A stretch of DNA of 13,603 bases, taken from an uncultured Bryobacterales bacterium. Its GTDB lineage: Bacteria; Acidobacteriota; Terriglobia; Bryobacterales; UBA6623. The notes below the pieces were generated by a model. That model was not told where the DNA came from. It saw only the letters and a program-made list of their open reading frames with translations, and did not search any database. The stretch spans positions 1 to 13,603 of the forward strand of contig CAMPKL010000034.1 of the NCBI GenBank assembly GCA_946887065.1, read 5' to 3'. Made by a program: the position numbers and the translations under genes. This document shows positions 6,052-13,603 of the stretch, piece by piece. How positions within the stretch are numbered: the first letter of the stretch is position 1; each line of letters starts with the position of its first letter.

Positions 6052-9000
6052 ATGAATCGATTACTTTCCGCAAGCGGGCTGGCTGCGTTAGCCATGGCCG
6101 CCGTCTTACTGGCCACGCCGACTTACGCGCAAGAGTTGCGCGGTCGCGTGCAGGGAGTTGTGACCGACGCATCCGGAGCGGTGATTCCCGCCGCTACCGT
6201 GACGCTTCACAACGTCAACACGAATGCCGACACAATTAGAGAGACCGACGAAGTCGGCCGCTATTTTTTTGCGTCTGTCATACCTGGCACCTATGAGATC
6301 AAGATTGAGATCGACGGTTTTCGTACCTATCTCCAGCAGAACCTCTTGGTCCAAACCCGCGCCGATATTACGGTAAACGCGGCGCTGGAAATCGGCGCGA
6401 TCACGGAAGTCGTCACGGTTGAGGAGTCGCCGGTCGCGTTGAAGTTCAACTCGACGACGATGGAGACGACGATCGACACGAAGATGGCGAACGAGTTGCC
6501 GATCATTCACCGCAACCCGTTCTTGCTGGCGCAGTTGGATCCGGCCGTGAAATATATCGGCGGCAACGAAACGAGCCCGTATCACCACTGGGCCGCTAGC
6601 CAAATGGACGTCGGCGGCGATACCGCTTACAAGAACAGCGTGCTGGTCGACGGCGTTCCGCAGTTGGTGGGCGCCAAGGGTACTTACGTTCCGGCAATGG
6701 ACGCCGTGAGCGAGGTCAACGTGCAGCAAAACGCGGTGGATGCCGAGTATGGCCACTCGGCCGGCGGCGTCCTTTCGGTGCAGATGAAAGGCGGCACCAA
6801 CGAATGGCACGGTTCGGCGTACTTCTTCGGCCGCAACCCGGTGTTGAACGCGAGACCGAACGCGCTGACCGCGCAAGGATCTATCGTGCGCCGCAACGTT
6901 TGGGGCGTCACCATGGGCAACCCGATCGTAAGGAATAAGGTGTTCAACTTCTTCGCTTATGAAGGGCAGAACACCCGCGAGCCCCGGACGCTCGCCTTGA
7001 CCTTGCCGACGACGGCTGAGCGCGGCGGCGACTTCTCGAACAGCCTGAACAGCAAGGGCGGGCTGCGCACTATTTACGATCCGTTCACGACGCAGATCAC
7101 TGGCTCGAATACGTCGACTCGGACGGCCTTCACAAATAACGTCATTCCGACGAACCGGCTAGATCCGACCGCGCAGCGCATGATCGCGACGCTTTGGGAG
7201 CCGAACCAACCCGGCGACAACGCGTCGGGCGCCAACAACTTCCGCTTTACCCATCCGCAGCAGTTTGAGTACTACAACTTCTCCGACCGTGTGGACTGGA
7301 GCGTGAGCGATTCGGTCAAGGTCTTCGGACGCCTCAGCCGTATCAATACGGTCCAGAGCGATCCGGACTTCACCAACGGCTCGCCCTTGCAGCCCAAGGC
7401 GGGCAGCACCCGCAACACCTGGCAAACATCAGCCGACGTGGTTTGGACGATCTCGCCCACGACGATCTTCAACGTTCGCGGGTCGTGGTCGAAGATCAAT
7501 GACTCCTTTGCCGCACCGGATGTGGAGATCGGCGAGGAGGGGCTGGCTGAGCTTTGGCCCGGCAACCCCTGGTATACGTCGCACGTCGCGGACATCCCGG
7601 CGGTATTCCATCCGCAACTGGATGTGCGCGCCGACTCACGAACCCAACTGGGACGTTACGGCTTCTGGTATCAGGTTCCGAAGACCTACAACTACGACGC
7701 GAAGCTCTCCAAGCAGTTCGGCAAGCACTTCTTGAAGATTGGCCAGCAGTATCGCGCTCAGCGCGTGGAAGCCTCCCGGCCGCGCGGCATTCAGTTCATC
7801 TTCCAGCCGAACGAGACGGCTGACACGATCTTCGCGCCGAAGACGGCCGAGGTCGGGCACGCCTATGCGTCGATGATGCTCGGCGCCGTCAACGACGGCA
7901 TTGTTCAAACTGTGCCGACCAATCTCCCGCATGCGGACGTTTACGGCGTCTATGTGCATGATGATTTCAAGATCAGCCAAAACGTGACCCTAAACATCGG
8001 CGTGCGCTACGAATACGAGACGGCGTTGCGCGATCCCGAGCGCCGCCTGTCCATAGGGCCGGACTTCTCGCAGGGTTTGCCCGACCTCGCGGCCGCGGCG
8101 GCTCCCCTACCGGAAGCGGCGGCGGCGCTGCGCGGTACGCCGCTGCAGTACAACGGCGCTTGGGTCTTCACCAGCGACGACCACCCGGGCTACTACGACG
8201 CGCAGAAGACCATCATTTTGCCGCGCGTCGGCTTGGCGATTCGTCTGGACAACAAGACCGCCCTACGCTTCGGCTACGCCCGCTATGCGGTCCCGCCGAT
8301 TCAGGACCGCGGCTCGGTCGACCCGCTCGGCTCCACGCCGTATCCGGGTTTCACGGGCACAACGACTCCTCTGACGGTGTTGCAGGGCATTCCACGCACG
8401 CAGCTCTCCAACCCATTCCCGACCTCGGGCGCCAATCAGAACCCGTTGATCGTGCCTCGCGGCAAGGCGGCCGGCATCTACTCGGTCATCGGTACCGGCG
8501 AAGGCATCTTCCAAACACAGGAGTATCGCCAAGGGATCAACGACCGCATCAACCTCAGCTTGCAGCGAGACTTGGGCGCGAATTTCGTGCTCGACGCCAC
8601 GTTCTTCATGAACTACGGCAGAAACCACTCGCTCGATACGCAGATCAACCGGGCCGATCCTCGCATCGGCTATTCCGCTCAATCAGCGATCACGCAGAGC
8701 GTGCCGAACCCCTACTTTGGCCTTCCGTCGAGCATCGTTCCCGGCGAATTGGCCAACAGCCGGAATGTTGCGGTCAGCCAACTGCTGCGTCCGTATCCGT
8801 TCTACAACGACATCGAGCAACTCTCGATTCCGGTTCGCGATGTGCGCTACAAGTCCATCCAGATGAAGCTGCAGCGGGGGTTCTCGAACGGCTTCAACTT
8901 CCTGATGGGCTACAACTACAGCGTTGGCCGGAGCGGCGCCTACTATGACGACGTCGACACGTTCGACCAGAACGTTACCTTCCAGGATGATCCGAACTCG

Positions 9001-9510
9001 GGTCATACCCTAACGCTTAGCGGCATCTACGAGTTGCCCTTCGGCCAGGGCCGCAAGTATGGCTCCGGCATGCATAAGGCGCTGGACTACGTGGTGGGCG
9101 GATGGTCAGTGTCCGGCATCTATCGCTACGTCCAGGGTTCTCGTCTGCAGTTCCCGACACAGCTGCTTGTGAACGACGACGTGAAACTCGACAACCCGAC
9201 TCGTCAAGAGTGGTTCAACAAGGCCTCCTTCGCAAGACAGCCTGCGTTCACCCGGCGCTCCAACCCGTGGTTCGTCGACGGGGTCCGCGGACCTTCCTAC
9301 CGGAATCTTGACATGACCTTGAACAAGCAGGTCGCGGTCACCGAGCGCCTTGCCCTGGAGTTGCGCATGGAGGCCTACAACCTCAGCAACTCGTTCATGG
9401 GCGCGAATCCCAACCTGGACGTCAACTCCGGCAGCTTTGCCTTGATCAACACGCAGCTTGCGACGGCATCGGGTCGCGAGTTGCAGTACAGCGCGCGGTT
9501 CATTTGGTAA
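6052..9510 (+). CDS. TonB-dependent receptor, Oar-like, with carboxypeptidase-regulatory N-domain
   Basis: The protein is 1152 aa, typical of the large Oar-like receptors abundant in Acidobacteriota. ATG 6052 has GAGGAG just upstream and gives a signal peptide cleaved about after TYA (24-26). Residues about 30-115 form a carboxypeptidase-regulatory-like beta domain (GVVTDASGAVIPAATVTL…TDEVGRYFF…PGTYEIKIEIDGF). A plug domain spans about 135-250 (VLVDGVPQ at 197-204; AEYGHSAGGVLSVQMKGGTN at 231-250). The outer-membrane beta-barrel fills the rest, with strands such as VTLNIGVRYEYE. The chain ends in an aromatic residue (RFIW), the usual barrel-assembly signal. No clear TonB box was found. Such receptors import bulky substrates, often glycans or metal chelates; the substrate is not evident here. 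It is monocistronic, with an intrinsic terminator 28 bp after the stop, and probably controlled by the divergent membrane regulator. Confidence 0.9.
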   Translation: MNRLLSASGLAALAMAAVLLATPTYAQELRGRVQGVVTDASGAVIPAATVTLHNVNTNADTIRETDEVGRYFFASVIPGTYEIKIEIDGFRTYLQQNLLVQTRADITVNAALEIGAITEVVTVEESPVALKFNSTTMETTIDTKMANELPIIHRNPFLLAQLDPAVKYIGGNETSPYHHWAASQMDVGGDTAYKNSVLVDGVPQLVGAKGTYVPAMDAVSEVNVQQNAVDAEYGHSAGGVLSVQMKGGTNEWHGSAYFFGRNPVLNARPNALTAQGSIVRRNVWGVTMGNPIVRNKVFNFFAYEGQNTREPRTLALTLPTTAERGGDFSNSLNSKGGLRTIYDPFTTQITGSNTSTRTAFTNNVIPTNRLDPTAQRMIATLWEPNQPGDNASGANNFRFTHPQQFEYYNFSDRVDWSVSDSVKVFGRLSRINTVQSDPDFTNGSPLQPKAGSTRNTWQTSADVVWTISPTTIFNVRGSWSKINDSFAAPDVEIGEEGLAELWPGNPWYTSHVADIPAVFHPQLDVRADSRTQLGRYGFWYQVPKTYNYDAKLSKQFGKHFLKIGQQYRAQRVEASRPRGIQFIFQPNETADTIFAPKTAEVGHAYASMMLGAVNDGIVQTVPTNLPHADVYGVYVHDDFKISQNVTLNIGVRYEYETALRDPERRLSIGPDFSQGLPDLAAAAAPLPEAAAALRGTPLQYNGAWVFTSDDHPGYYDAQKTIILPRVGLAIRLDNKTALRFGYARYAVPPIQDRGSVDPLGSTPYPGFTGTTTPLTVLQGIPRTQLSNPFPTSGANQNPLIVPRGKAAGIYSVIGTGEGIFQTQEYRQGINDRINLSLQRDLGANFVLDATFFMNYGRNHSLDTQINRADPRIGYSAQSAITQSVPNPYFGLPSSIVPGELANSRNVAVSQLLRPYPFYNDIEQLSIPVRDVRYKSIQMKLQRGFSNGFNFLMGYNYSVGRSGAYYDDVDTFDQNVTFQDDPNSGHTLTLSGIYELPFGQGRKYGSGMHKALDYVVGGWSVSGIYRYVQGSRLQFPTQLLVNDDVKLDNPTRQEWFNKASFARQPAFTRRSNPWFVDGVRGPSYRNLDMTLNKQVAVTERLALELRMEAYNLSNSFMGANPNLDVNSGSFALINTQLATASGRELQYSARFIW

Positions 9511-9538
9511 CCAGACGCTAGGTCGAAACCGGCAACGT

Positions 9539-9575
9539 GGGCCGTCCGTCGATCCGGGCGGCCCATTCCTTTTTT
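9539..9575 (+). terminator. Intrinsic terminator of the receptor gene
   Basis: GGGCCGTCCG (9539-9548) pairs with CGGGCGGCCC (9555-9564) over 10 bp with one G·U pair and a 6-nt loop, followed by ATTCC and six T's (9570-9575). The orientation fits the receptor gene. On the opposite strand no T-run follows the stem, so it should not serve the convergent peroxidase gene. Confidence 0.9.
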
Positions 9576-9579
9576 GTCC

Positions 9580-10569
9580 CTAGCGCGTGGGTCCTTCTTG
9601 CACGGTCCCGCTGAGGGTGTGCAAGAAAGCGATCAGGTCAGCTTTCTCGGAAGCGGTTAGGTCCAAGCGCAACATCTCGCCGTCGAGGTTGGGGTTGGGT
9701 TTGCCGCCGTCGCTGTAGAAGTCGACGACATCCTTGAGGGTCTTGAGGCTGCCGTCGTGCATGTAGGGCCCGGTGGACGCGACCTCGCGCAACGTCGGCG
9801 TGCGAAAGGCGCCCTGGTCGCGCTCTTGATTGGTGACCTGGGCGCGGCCGCGGTCTGGGGCCGAATCTTGGTTCCAGCCGACTCCGGTATTGTGAAAATC
9901 TTCGTCGGTCAGGTTGGGTCCCAGATGGCAGACCACACAAGAAGCCTTGCCCCGGAACAAGTCAAGCCCGCGGCGCTCGTCGGCGCCGAGGGCCCCCGCC
10001 TCCCCGGCGACATAGCGGTCGTAGCGTGAATCTCCCGAGACGATGGTGCGGACGTAGGTGGCCAACGCCATCGCTAAGTGTCGCGGTTCCGGGGCGGCGC
10101 CGAATACTTCTTGGAAGGCTGCGGCGTAGCTATCGTCCGCGCTTAGCCGGTCGACCGCTAGGTCCAGAGAGAGATCCATCTCGAGGGGATTCTCGATGGG
10201 CTTCAGCACTTGTTCTTCGAGCGATTTGGCGCGACCGTCCCAGAAGAAGCTCCGGCCGTAGACCCGATTGATCAACCGCGGCGTCCGTCGGGCGCCTTTT
10301 TGTCCGCCGATGCCGACCGCAACGGGTTCGCGATCGGTGAAAGCCAGTTGTGGATCGTGGCAGGTGGCGCACGATATTGAATGATCTCGCGACAGACCCT
10401 TATCGAAGAACAACCGGCGCCCTAGAGCGGCCTTCGCGTTGGTCACTGGATTGTCGGGCGGCGCGGGCATATAGGCGTCGAGGCCCAGGGGAGGATCAGC
10501 GGCCGGCGCGAGCAGCGCGCCGAACAAGACGGCTGCGCCGAGGCTAACGGTCGAGCGGACTGGCTGCAT
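9580..10569 (-). CDS. Di-heme cytochrome c peroxidase / MauG-type protein
   Basis: The protein is 329 aa, the normal size for bacterial di-heme peroxidases, which reduce H2O2 in the periplasm using c-type cytochrome electrons (MauG relatives instead oxidise protein or other substrates). A signal peptide (about 1-23, ending LLAPAA) is followed by two c-heme sites: CATCH (67-71) in the N-terminal domain, and CVVCH (211-215) in the C-terminal domain. Other family marks are LGRRLFFD (49-56), RTPRLIN (95-101), FFWDGRAKSLEEQ (108-120), ENPLEM (126-131), RTPTLREVA (256-264) and GPYMHDGS (267-274), whose Met may be a heme ligand. ATG 10569 lies inside the end of the PD40 gene (26-bp overlap), an in-frame stop lies 6 nt upstream, and a GAGG directly abuts the ATG, so translation is probably coupled to the upstream gene. 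Peroxidase versus MauG-like activity cannot be decided here. Confidence 0.9.
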   Translation of the reverse strand: MQPVRSTVSLGAAVLFGALLAPAADPPLGLDAYMPAPPDNPVTNAKAALGRRLFFDKGLSRDHSISCATCHDPQLAFTDREPVAVGIGGQKGARRTPRLINRVYGRSFFWDGRAKSLEEQVLKPIENPLEMDLSLDLAVDRLSADDSYAAAFQEVFGAAPEPRHLAMALATYVRTIVSGDSRYDRYVAGEAGALGADERRGLDLFRGKASCVVCHLGPNLTDEDFHNTGVGWNQDSAPDRGRAQVTNQERDQGAFRTPTLREVASTGPYMHDGSLKTLKDVVDFYSDGGKPNPNLDGEMLRLDLTASEKADLIAFLHTLSGTVQEGPTR

Positions 10570-12289
10570 CCTCGATCACCCAAATCTCTTCCGACTCATC
10601 GCTCGTCGTGACTAGCAGCTTTCTTCCGTCGGCAGAGAAACGGGCGCCCGGTTCTAAGTTGGCGATTTCAGGGCCTGGGCGGATGGACTTCCCATCGGCG
10701 CCGACGAACCACAACCGTTGTCCGGCGTTCATCGCGGCGCCGACTAGAATTTCCTCTGAGTCGGGATTCCAGCGCAGGTCCGTCAATTTTCCGGAAGACA
10801 TGACTAGAACATGCTGGGACGATTGCGTCCGCGAACTCCAAACGTAGACGTTACCCGCGCCGGAATCTGTAACGAGAGCGTAGACCACTTTTTCTCCGTC
10901 CGATGAAACGGATGGAAGCCGTATGGCTTCCCCCGGTCCAGCCTGGACGATAGCTCGTTCCGCGCGAGACTCAAGATCGTGCAACAAGAGAGCCTTGCCC
11001 TGGCGAACGTACCACACTGCCTTCCCGTCCGCCGACCAGGCTGCATCGACGCCGCGGAAGTCGGCTCCATCCTCCAAATAAAACGGTGTGGTTGTCGCGG
11101 AGGCGACGTCATAGAGAAAGACGCCGTTTCGAGCGCGCCGGTCGCTGCCCGCAAGCAAGAGTTTCAGGCCGTCCGGGCTCCATTCGAGGCGTTCGACGTG
11201 GGCGAGTTCAACGGGCAAAGGCTTTGAACTCTTCTGCGCCCGAGCGTACAGCCGGACGCCGCGACTTTCTACCCCGTAGTTTTCGGGGCCGCTGCGGACG
11301 AGATAGGCGATCGTCGAACCGTCAGGCGAAGCGGCTGCCCCGCGTGCATCGCCGTCGACCCCAGGGATTAGGGGTTCTGCAAAACCCGTGCCGGCGTCGA
11401 CGGACAACACCTCGCTGTTGCCGGCCCGCCGGCCGACGTAGAGATCGCCTTGGCGGGTGAGTCCAAGAAGCAGGAACCGTCCTAGTTGGTCGGCCAACAA
11501 CCGCGGACTTCCCGATGCTTTTCCGTCCGCGACAGGGAGAGACCAAATACCGGGGGCGCCGGAGCGATCGCTCGAGAAGATCACGGCGTCCCCCGCCGGG
11601 CTCCACAATGGAAATAAATCGTTGGCGGGACCGGCCTGGAGCCTTGTCTCCGCACTGCCGTCCGTGGCGAGTAGAAAGATGTCGCGTTCGTACGATCCGG
11701 GCTCGGAAGCATTGTCGTAAACCAACCCGCTGCCGTCCGGTGAAAAATCCATTCGCTTGGGATAGATCCAACTCAGCGACCGGAGCGGCGCGGAGGAGCC
11801 GTCGGCCGTGGAGACGAGGGCGATCTGACTGACATTGTCTCGGCGAAAGAAGAGCGTCAGGATTTGCTTGCCGTCGGGCGAGAACGCGCAAGGCTGGACG
11901 AACCCCGCTTCCGGGTTGCGATATAGAGTCCTGGGAACAACCGGCGCTGCACCGTCGTCAGGAATTGCGGTTAGCCGCAACTCGTAAAATCCCTGCTCGT
12001 TGAACCAAGCATAGGCCACGTGTCGAGAATCGGGAGCGATCACCGAGAAGTAAGCGAACTGGCCCGCCTCCGCCGGACTTTTGCGGGTAAGAAATCGAAT
12101 TTCGCCCGTGCTCAGATCCCGAACCGCCAGTTCGCCTGATTCCGGATCAGCGAAAGAAAGCCAACGTCCATCGCGGGAAGGCGCCCCCAACGTGTTCACC
12201 TGCGGCCCTTTCCAAATCAGCCGCGGGCCGGCTGGAGCCACCAACGAGGCAAGCAGCAACGCCACGCTCAGGTTGAAATACCGAACCAT
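10544..12289 (-). CDS. Secreted PD40 (WD40-like, TolB-type) beta-propeller protein
   Basis: The protein is 581 aa. ATG 12289 is preferred over an in-frame start at 12355, because it gives a proper signal peptide (MVRYFNLSVALLLASLVAPA, cut near residue 20) and follows the TATAAT at 12308-12303. The mature chain is a series of PD40-type blades with the S-x-DG motif: SPDGKQILTL (137-146), SPDGSGLVYD (183-192), SPAGDAVIFSSDRSG (230-244), SPDGSTIAYL (321-330), SPDGLKLLLAGSD (371-383), SADGKAVWYV (419-428), SSDGEKVVYA (462-471) and SADGRKLLVTTSD (552-564). No catalytic or DNA-binding domain is attached, unlike the many acidobacterial kinases and regulators that end in such propellers. It probably acts as a periplasmic protein-binding scaffold. 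It heads a two-gene transcript with the di-heme peroxidase, and its promoter is shared with the divergent multiheme cytochrome. Confidence 0.85.
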   Translation of the reverse strand: MVRYFNLSVALLLASLVAPAGPRLIWKGPQVNTLGAPSRDGRWLSFADPESGELAVRDLSTGEIRFLTRKSPAEAGQFAYFSVIAPDSRHVAYAWFNEQGFYELRLTAIPDDGAAPVVPRTLYRNPEAGFVQPCAFSPDGKQILTLFFRRDNVSQIALVSTADGSSAPLRSLSWIYPKRMDFSPDGSGLVYDNASEPGSYERDIFLLATDGSAETRLQAGPANDLFPLWSPAGDAVIFSSDRSGAPGIWSLPVADGKASGSPRLLADQLGRFLLLGLTRQGDLYVGRRAGNSEVLSVDAGTGFAEPLIPGVDGDARGAAASPDGSTIAYLVRSGPENYGVESRGVRLYARAQKSSKPLPVELAHVERLEWSPDGLKLLLAGSDRRARNGVFLYDVASATTTPFYLEDGADFRGVDAAWSADGKAVWYVRQGKALLLHDLESRAERAIVQAGPGEAIRLPSVSSDGEKVVYALVTDSGAGNVYVWSSRTQSSQHVLVMSSGKLTDLRWNPDSEEILVGAAMNAGQRLWFVGADGKSIRPGPEIANLEPGARFSADGRKLLVTTSDESEEIWVIEDAASPLDR

Positions 12290-12300
12290 CGTTCCGCGGA

Positions 12301-12309
12301 CTATTATAG
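12301..12309. promoter_or_regulatory. Symmetric bidirectional -10 element
   Basis: The 9-bp sequence CTATTATAG is a perfect palindrome apart from its central base. On the minus strand it reads TATAAT (12308-12303, 6/6 consensus), 13 nt before ATG 12289. On the plus strand it reads TATTAT (12302-12307, 5/6), 7 nt before GTG 12315. Neither gene has a Shine-Dalgarno at normal spacing or a clear -35. One -10 therefore appears to serve both divergent genes, giving short-leader or leaderless mRNAs. Confidence 0.6.
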
Positions 12310-12314
12310 GGTTC

Positions 12315-13442
12315 GTGTCTCGCCTCTGGACCGCTGTCTTGCTGCTGCCAATCATTGCAGCGGCTCAAGCGCCGGCCGATGACGCCGGTTATGTCGGCGC
12401 AACCGCGTGCTCCGGATGCCACCCAAAGCAGTTCGAAGCTCAAGGGCGCTCGGCACACGCAGGCGCCCTCTCGCCCGCGGCGAGTCATCCGCTTGCCCAG
12501 CAGTTCTCCGCTACCGCGACGGCGAGGGATGGCGATTGGAGCTATCGCTTTGATCTGAACGATCCAACTGAGCTGCAAGTCGAGGTTCGCTCTGCTGACG
12601 ACGGCAGGCGTCAACCCGTGACGTGGGCCTTCGGTTCAGGCTACCAGGCGGTCACGTTCGTTTCTCACTTGAACGCGAACGAATATCTTGAGCACCACTT
12701 GAGTTACTACTCCCGCAATGCCCAACTGGGATTGACGCCAGGCCATTACGAGCAACCGATCAACACGCTGGAGCAGTCGCTCGGAGTGCGCTATCGAACC
12801 TTCAGTCCCCAATCGGAGATCATGCGCTGTTTTCGCTGTCACTCAACAGGGCCGCTGCAATTGACTGGCGACTTCGCGCTGCAGCCTTCCGAGTTGGGAG
12901 TGCGCTGCGAGTCGTGTCATGGCCCCGGCGCGGATCACGCGGCCAAGGCCGCCGCTGGCGACGCGCCTGCGGCGCGGGGGGCGATTGGAAATCCTGCGCG
13001 GCTCGATGCGAACTCGCTTATGAGCTTTTGTGGGCAATGCCATCGTCCGCCGACGACGGAAGCCGTCGATTGGCAGGATCCGTGGAACGTGCGGCATCAG
13101 CCCGTCTACATCACTCAGAGCGCCTGCTTCCGCGAATCTCCAGCCGGGCTTACTTGCATGACGTGTCACGACCCGCACGAGCCGATACGGCGCGATGACC
13201 CAGCCTACTACGATGCACGCTGCGCCCAATGTCATTCAACGGAACAACGGCCGCCCTCAGAAGCATGCCGGAGCGAGGCGGGTTGTGCATCGTGTCACAT
13301 GCCCTCCGTGAGCCCTCAGAGTGCGTTGACCTTCCACAACCACTGGATTGGGGTCTATGGAGCCGACCTGTTGCGGCCATTGCGCTCCAGCCCGTCGAGC
13401 GCCCTACGGATGTTGCCGACCAAGGCATCCGCAGTGCCATAG
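12315..13442 (+). CDS. Secreted seven-heme c-type cytochrome
   Basis: The protein is 375 aa from GTG 12315, chosen because it opens a good signal peptide (MSRLWTAVLLLPIIAAAQA). The longer open frame upstream, back to 12081, runs antisense through the PD40 gene. Seven CXXCH sites are present: CSGCH (32-36), CFRCH (172-176), CESCH (198-202), CGQCH (239-243), CMTCH (281-285, followed by DPHEP), CAQCH (303-307) and CASCH (324-328). The spacing, and the HLNANEYLEHHLSYY segment between the first and second hemes, resemble the cytochrome c554-like multiheme proteins common in Acidobacteriota, which carry electrons in the periplasm. HNHWIGVYGADLLRPLR (341-357) looks like the family's usual end. The last ~18 residues read through sequence antisense to a TPR gene and may be a run-on after loss of the original stop. 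It is divergent from the PD40/peroxidase pair, which suggests a shared redox role. Confidence 0.85.
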   Translation: MSRLWTAVLLLPIIAAAQAPADDAGYVGATACSGCHPKQFEAQGRSAHAGALSPAASHPLAQQFSATATARDGDWSYRFDLNDPTELQVEVRSADDGRRQPVTWAFGSGYQAVTFVSHLNANEYLEHHLSYYSRNAQLGLTPGHYEQPINTLEQSLGVRYRTFSPQSEIMRCFRCHSTGPLQLTGDFALQPSELGVRCESCHGPGADHAAKAAAGDAPAARGAIGNPARLDANSLMSFCGQCHRPPTTEAVDWQDPWNVRHQPVYITQSACFRESPAGLTCMTCHDPHEPIRRDDPAYYDARCAQCHSTEQRPPSEACRSEAGCASCHMPSVSPQSALTFHNHWIGVYGADLLRPLRSSPSSALRMLPTKASAVP

Positions 13443-13603
13443 GCGCCTTCCAGCACGCGCAATGCCTCGCGGAAGGAGCTTTTCGCCGCATCGCTTTCGC
13501 CCTTTTGTTGCAACAAGTAGGCAAGGTTGTAGAGAGTCGTGGCCGCTTCGGGGTCGTCATTGCCGAAGGCCGCCCGGCGCGCCGCGATGGACGCCTGATA
13601 CAG
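13355..13603 (-). CDS. C-terminal part of a tetratricopeptide-repeat protein (partial)
   Basis: An open frame enters from the right edge and ends at TAG (13357-13355), giving 83 residues. The segment ARRAAFGNDDPEAATTLYNL followed by AYLLQQKGESDAAKSSFREA and LRVLEGAYG matches kinesin-light-chain-type TPRs (A…R…FG-DDHPEVA-T-LYNLA…G…A…F…AL…). A degenerate last helix (LVGNIRRALDGLERNG) follows. In Acidobacteriota such repeats often end large sensor or enzyme proteins; the N-terminal part lies outside the window, so the role is unknown. Its last 88 bp overlap the convergent cytochrome gene. Confidence 0.75.
   Translation of the reverse strand: MYQASIAARRAAFGNDDPEAATTLYNLAYLLQQKGESDAAKSSFREALRVLEGAYGTADALVGNIRRALDGLERNGRNRSAP

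Noticed and set aside
7499..8948. Open frames on the + strand inside the receptor gene
   Set aside because: They are alternate-frame shadows, arginine/serine-rich and without motifs, inside a continuous receptor coding sequence.
12081..12314. N-terminal extension of the seven-heme cytochrome
   Set aside because: It is antisense to the PD40 gene and would bury the signal peptide 78 residues inside the protein. GTG 12315 after the -10 is far better.
12290..12355. N-terminal extension of the PD40 protein
   Set aside because: It would place residues before the signal peptide and run through the TATAAT and the start of the divergent gene.
1..13603. tRNA, rRNA, CRISPR array, insertion sequence
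   Set aside because: No cloverleaf or rRNA-like sequence, no regularly spaced repeats, and no transposase or terminal inverted repeats were seen by eye.

Overview
The window looks like a high-GC chromosome segment from an Acidobacteriota member, most likely of the Bryobacterales/Solibacter type. This is inferred from three things: an Oar-like TonB-dependent receptor with an N-terminal carboxypeptidase-regulatory domain, a membrane-anchored regulator carrying the 'LKEYTIGVEALGR…DPxVDPSVRVQVSRLRKRL' domain common in that phylum, and secreted PD40 propeller and multiheme cytochrome proteins. Several genes have a -10-like hexamer only 6-8 nt before the start codon, which suggests leaderless mRNAs. 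No mobile element, tRNA, rRNA or CRISPR array was seen.

Layout. Bases 2-64 hold the 3' end of an unidentified + strand gene. It converges on a - strand aldehyde dehydrogenase gene (71-931). That gene encodes the N-terminal half of methylmalonate-semialdehyde dehydrogenase joined in frame to what looks like the last ~35 residues of a RidA-type protein, so it appears to be a deletion chimera or an assembly error. Divergent from it is a translationally coupled pair of Nif3-like (DUF34) paralogues (1041-1955 and 1955-2737). The first has a Tat signal and has lost two putative metal-ligand histidines; the second is cytosolic with an intact-looking site. A secreted 574-residue protein of unknown function follows from its own promoter (2823-4547).

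The middle of the window is a divergent pair: a one-pass membrane regulator (4557-5831, -) and a 1152-residue TonB-dependent receptor (6052-9510, +). The 220-bp intergenic region between them contains inverted and direct repeats that could be operators. The receptor gene ends in a clear intrinsic terminator (9539-9575).

The right part holds periplasmic redox genes. A PD40 propeller protein (10544-12289, -) overlaps by 26 bp a di-heme cytochrome c peroxidase/MauG-type protein (9580-10569, -). Divergent from them, only 25 bp away, is a seven-heme c-type cytochrome (12315-13442, +). The two directions share one nearly perfectly symmetric -10 element. The cytochrome gene's 3' end overlaps the 3' end of a convergent TPR-protein gene that runs off the window (13355-13603, -).

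I do not see a complete new defence or biosynthetic system. The items most worth a second look are the dehydrogenase/RidA chimera, the Tat-tagged degenerate plus intact Nif3-like pair, the symmetric bidirectional promoter, and the regulator/receptor intergenic region.
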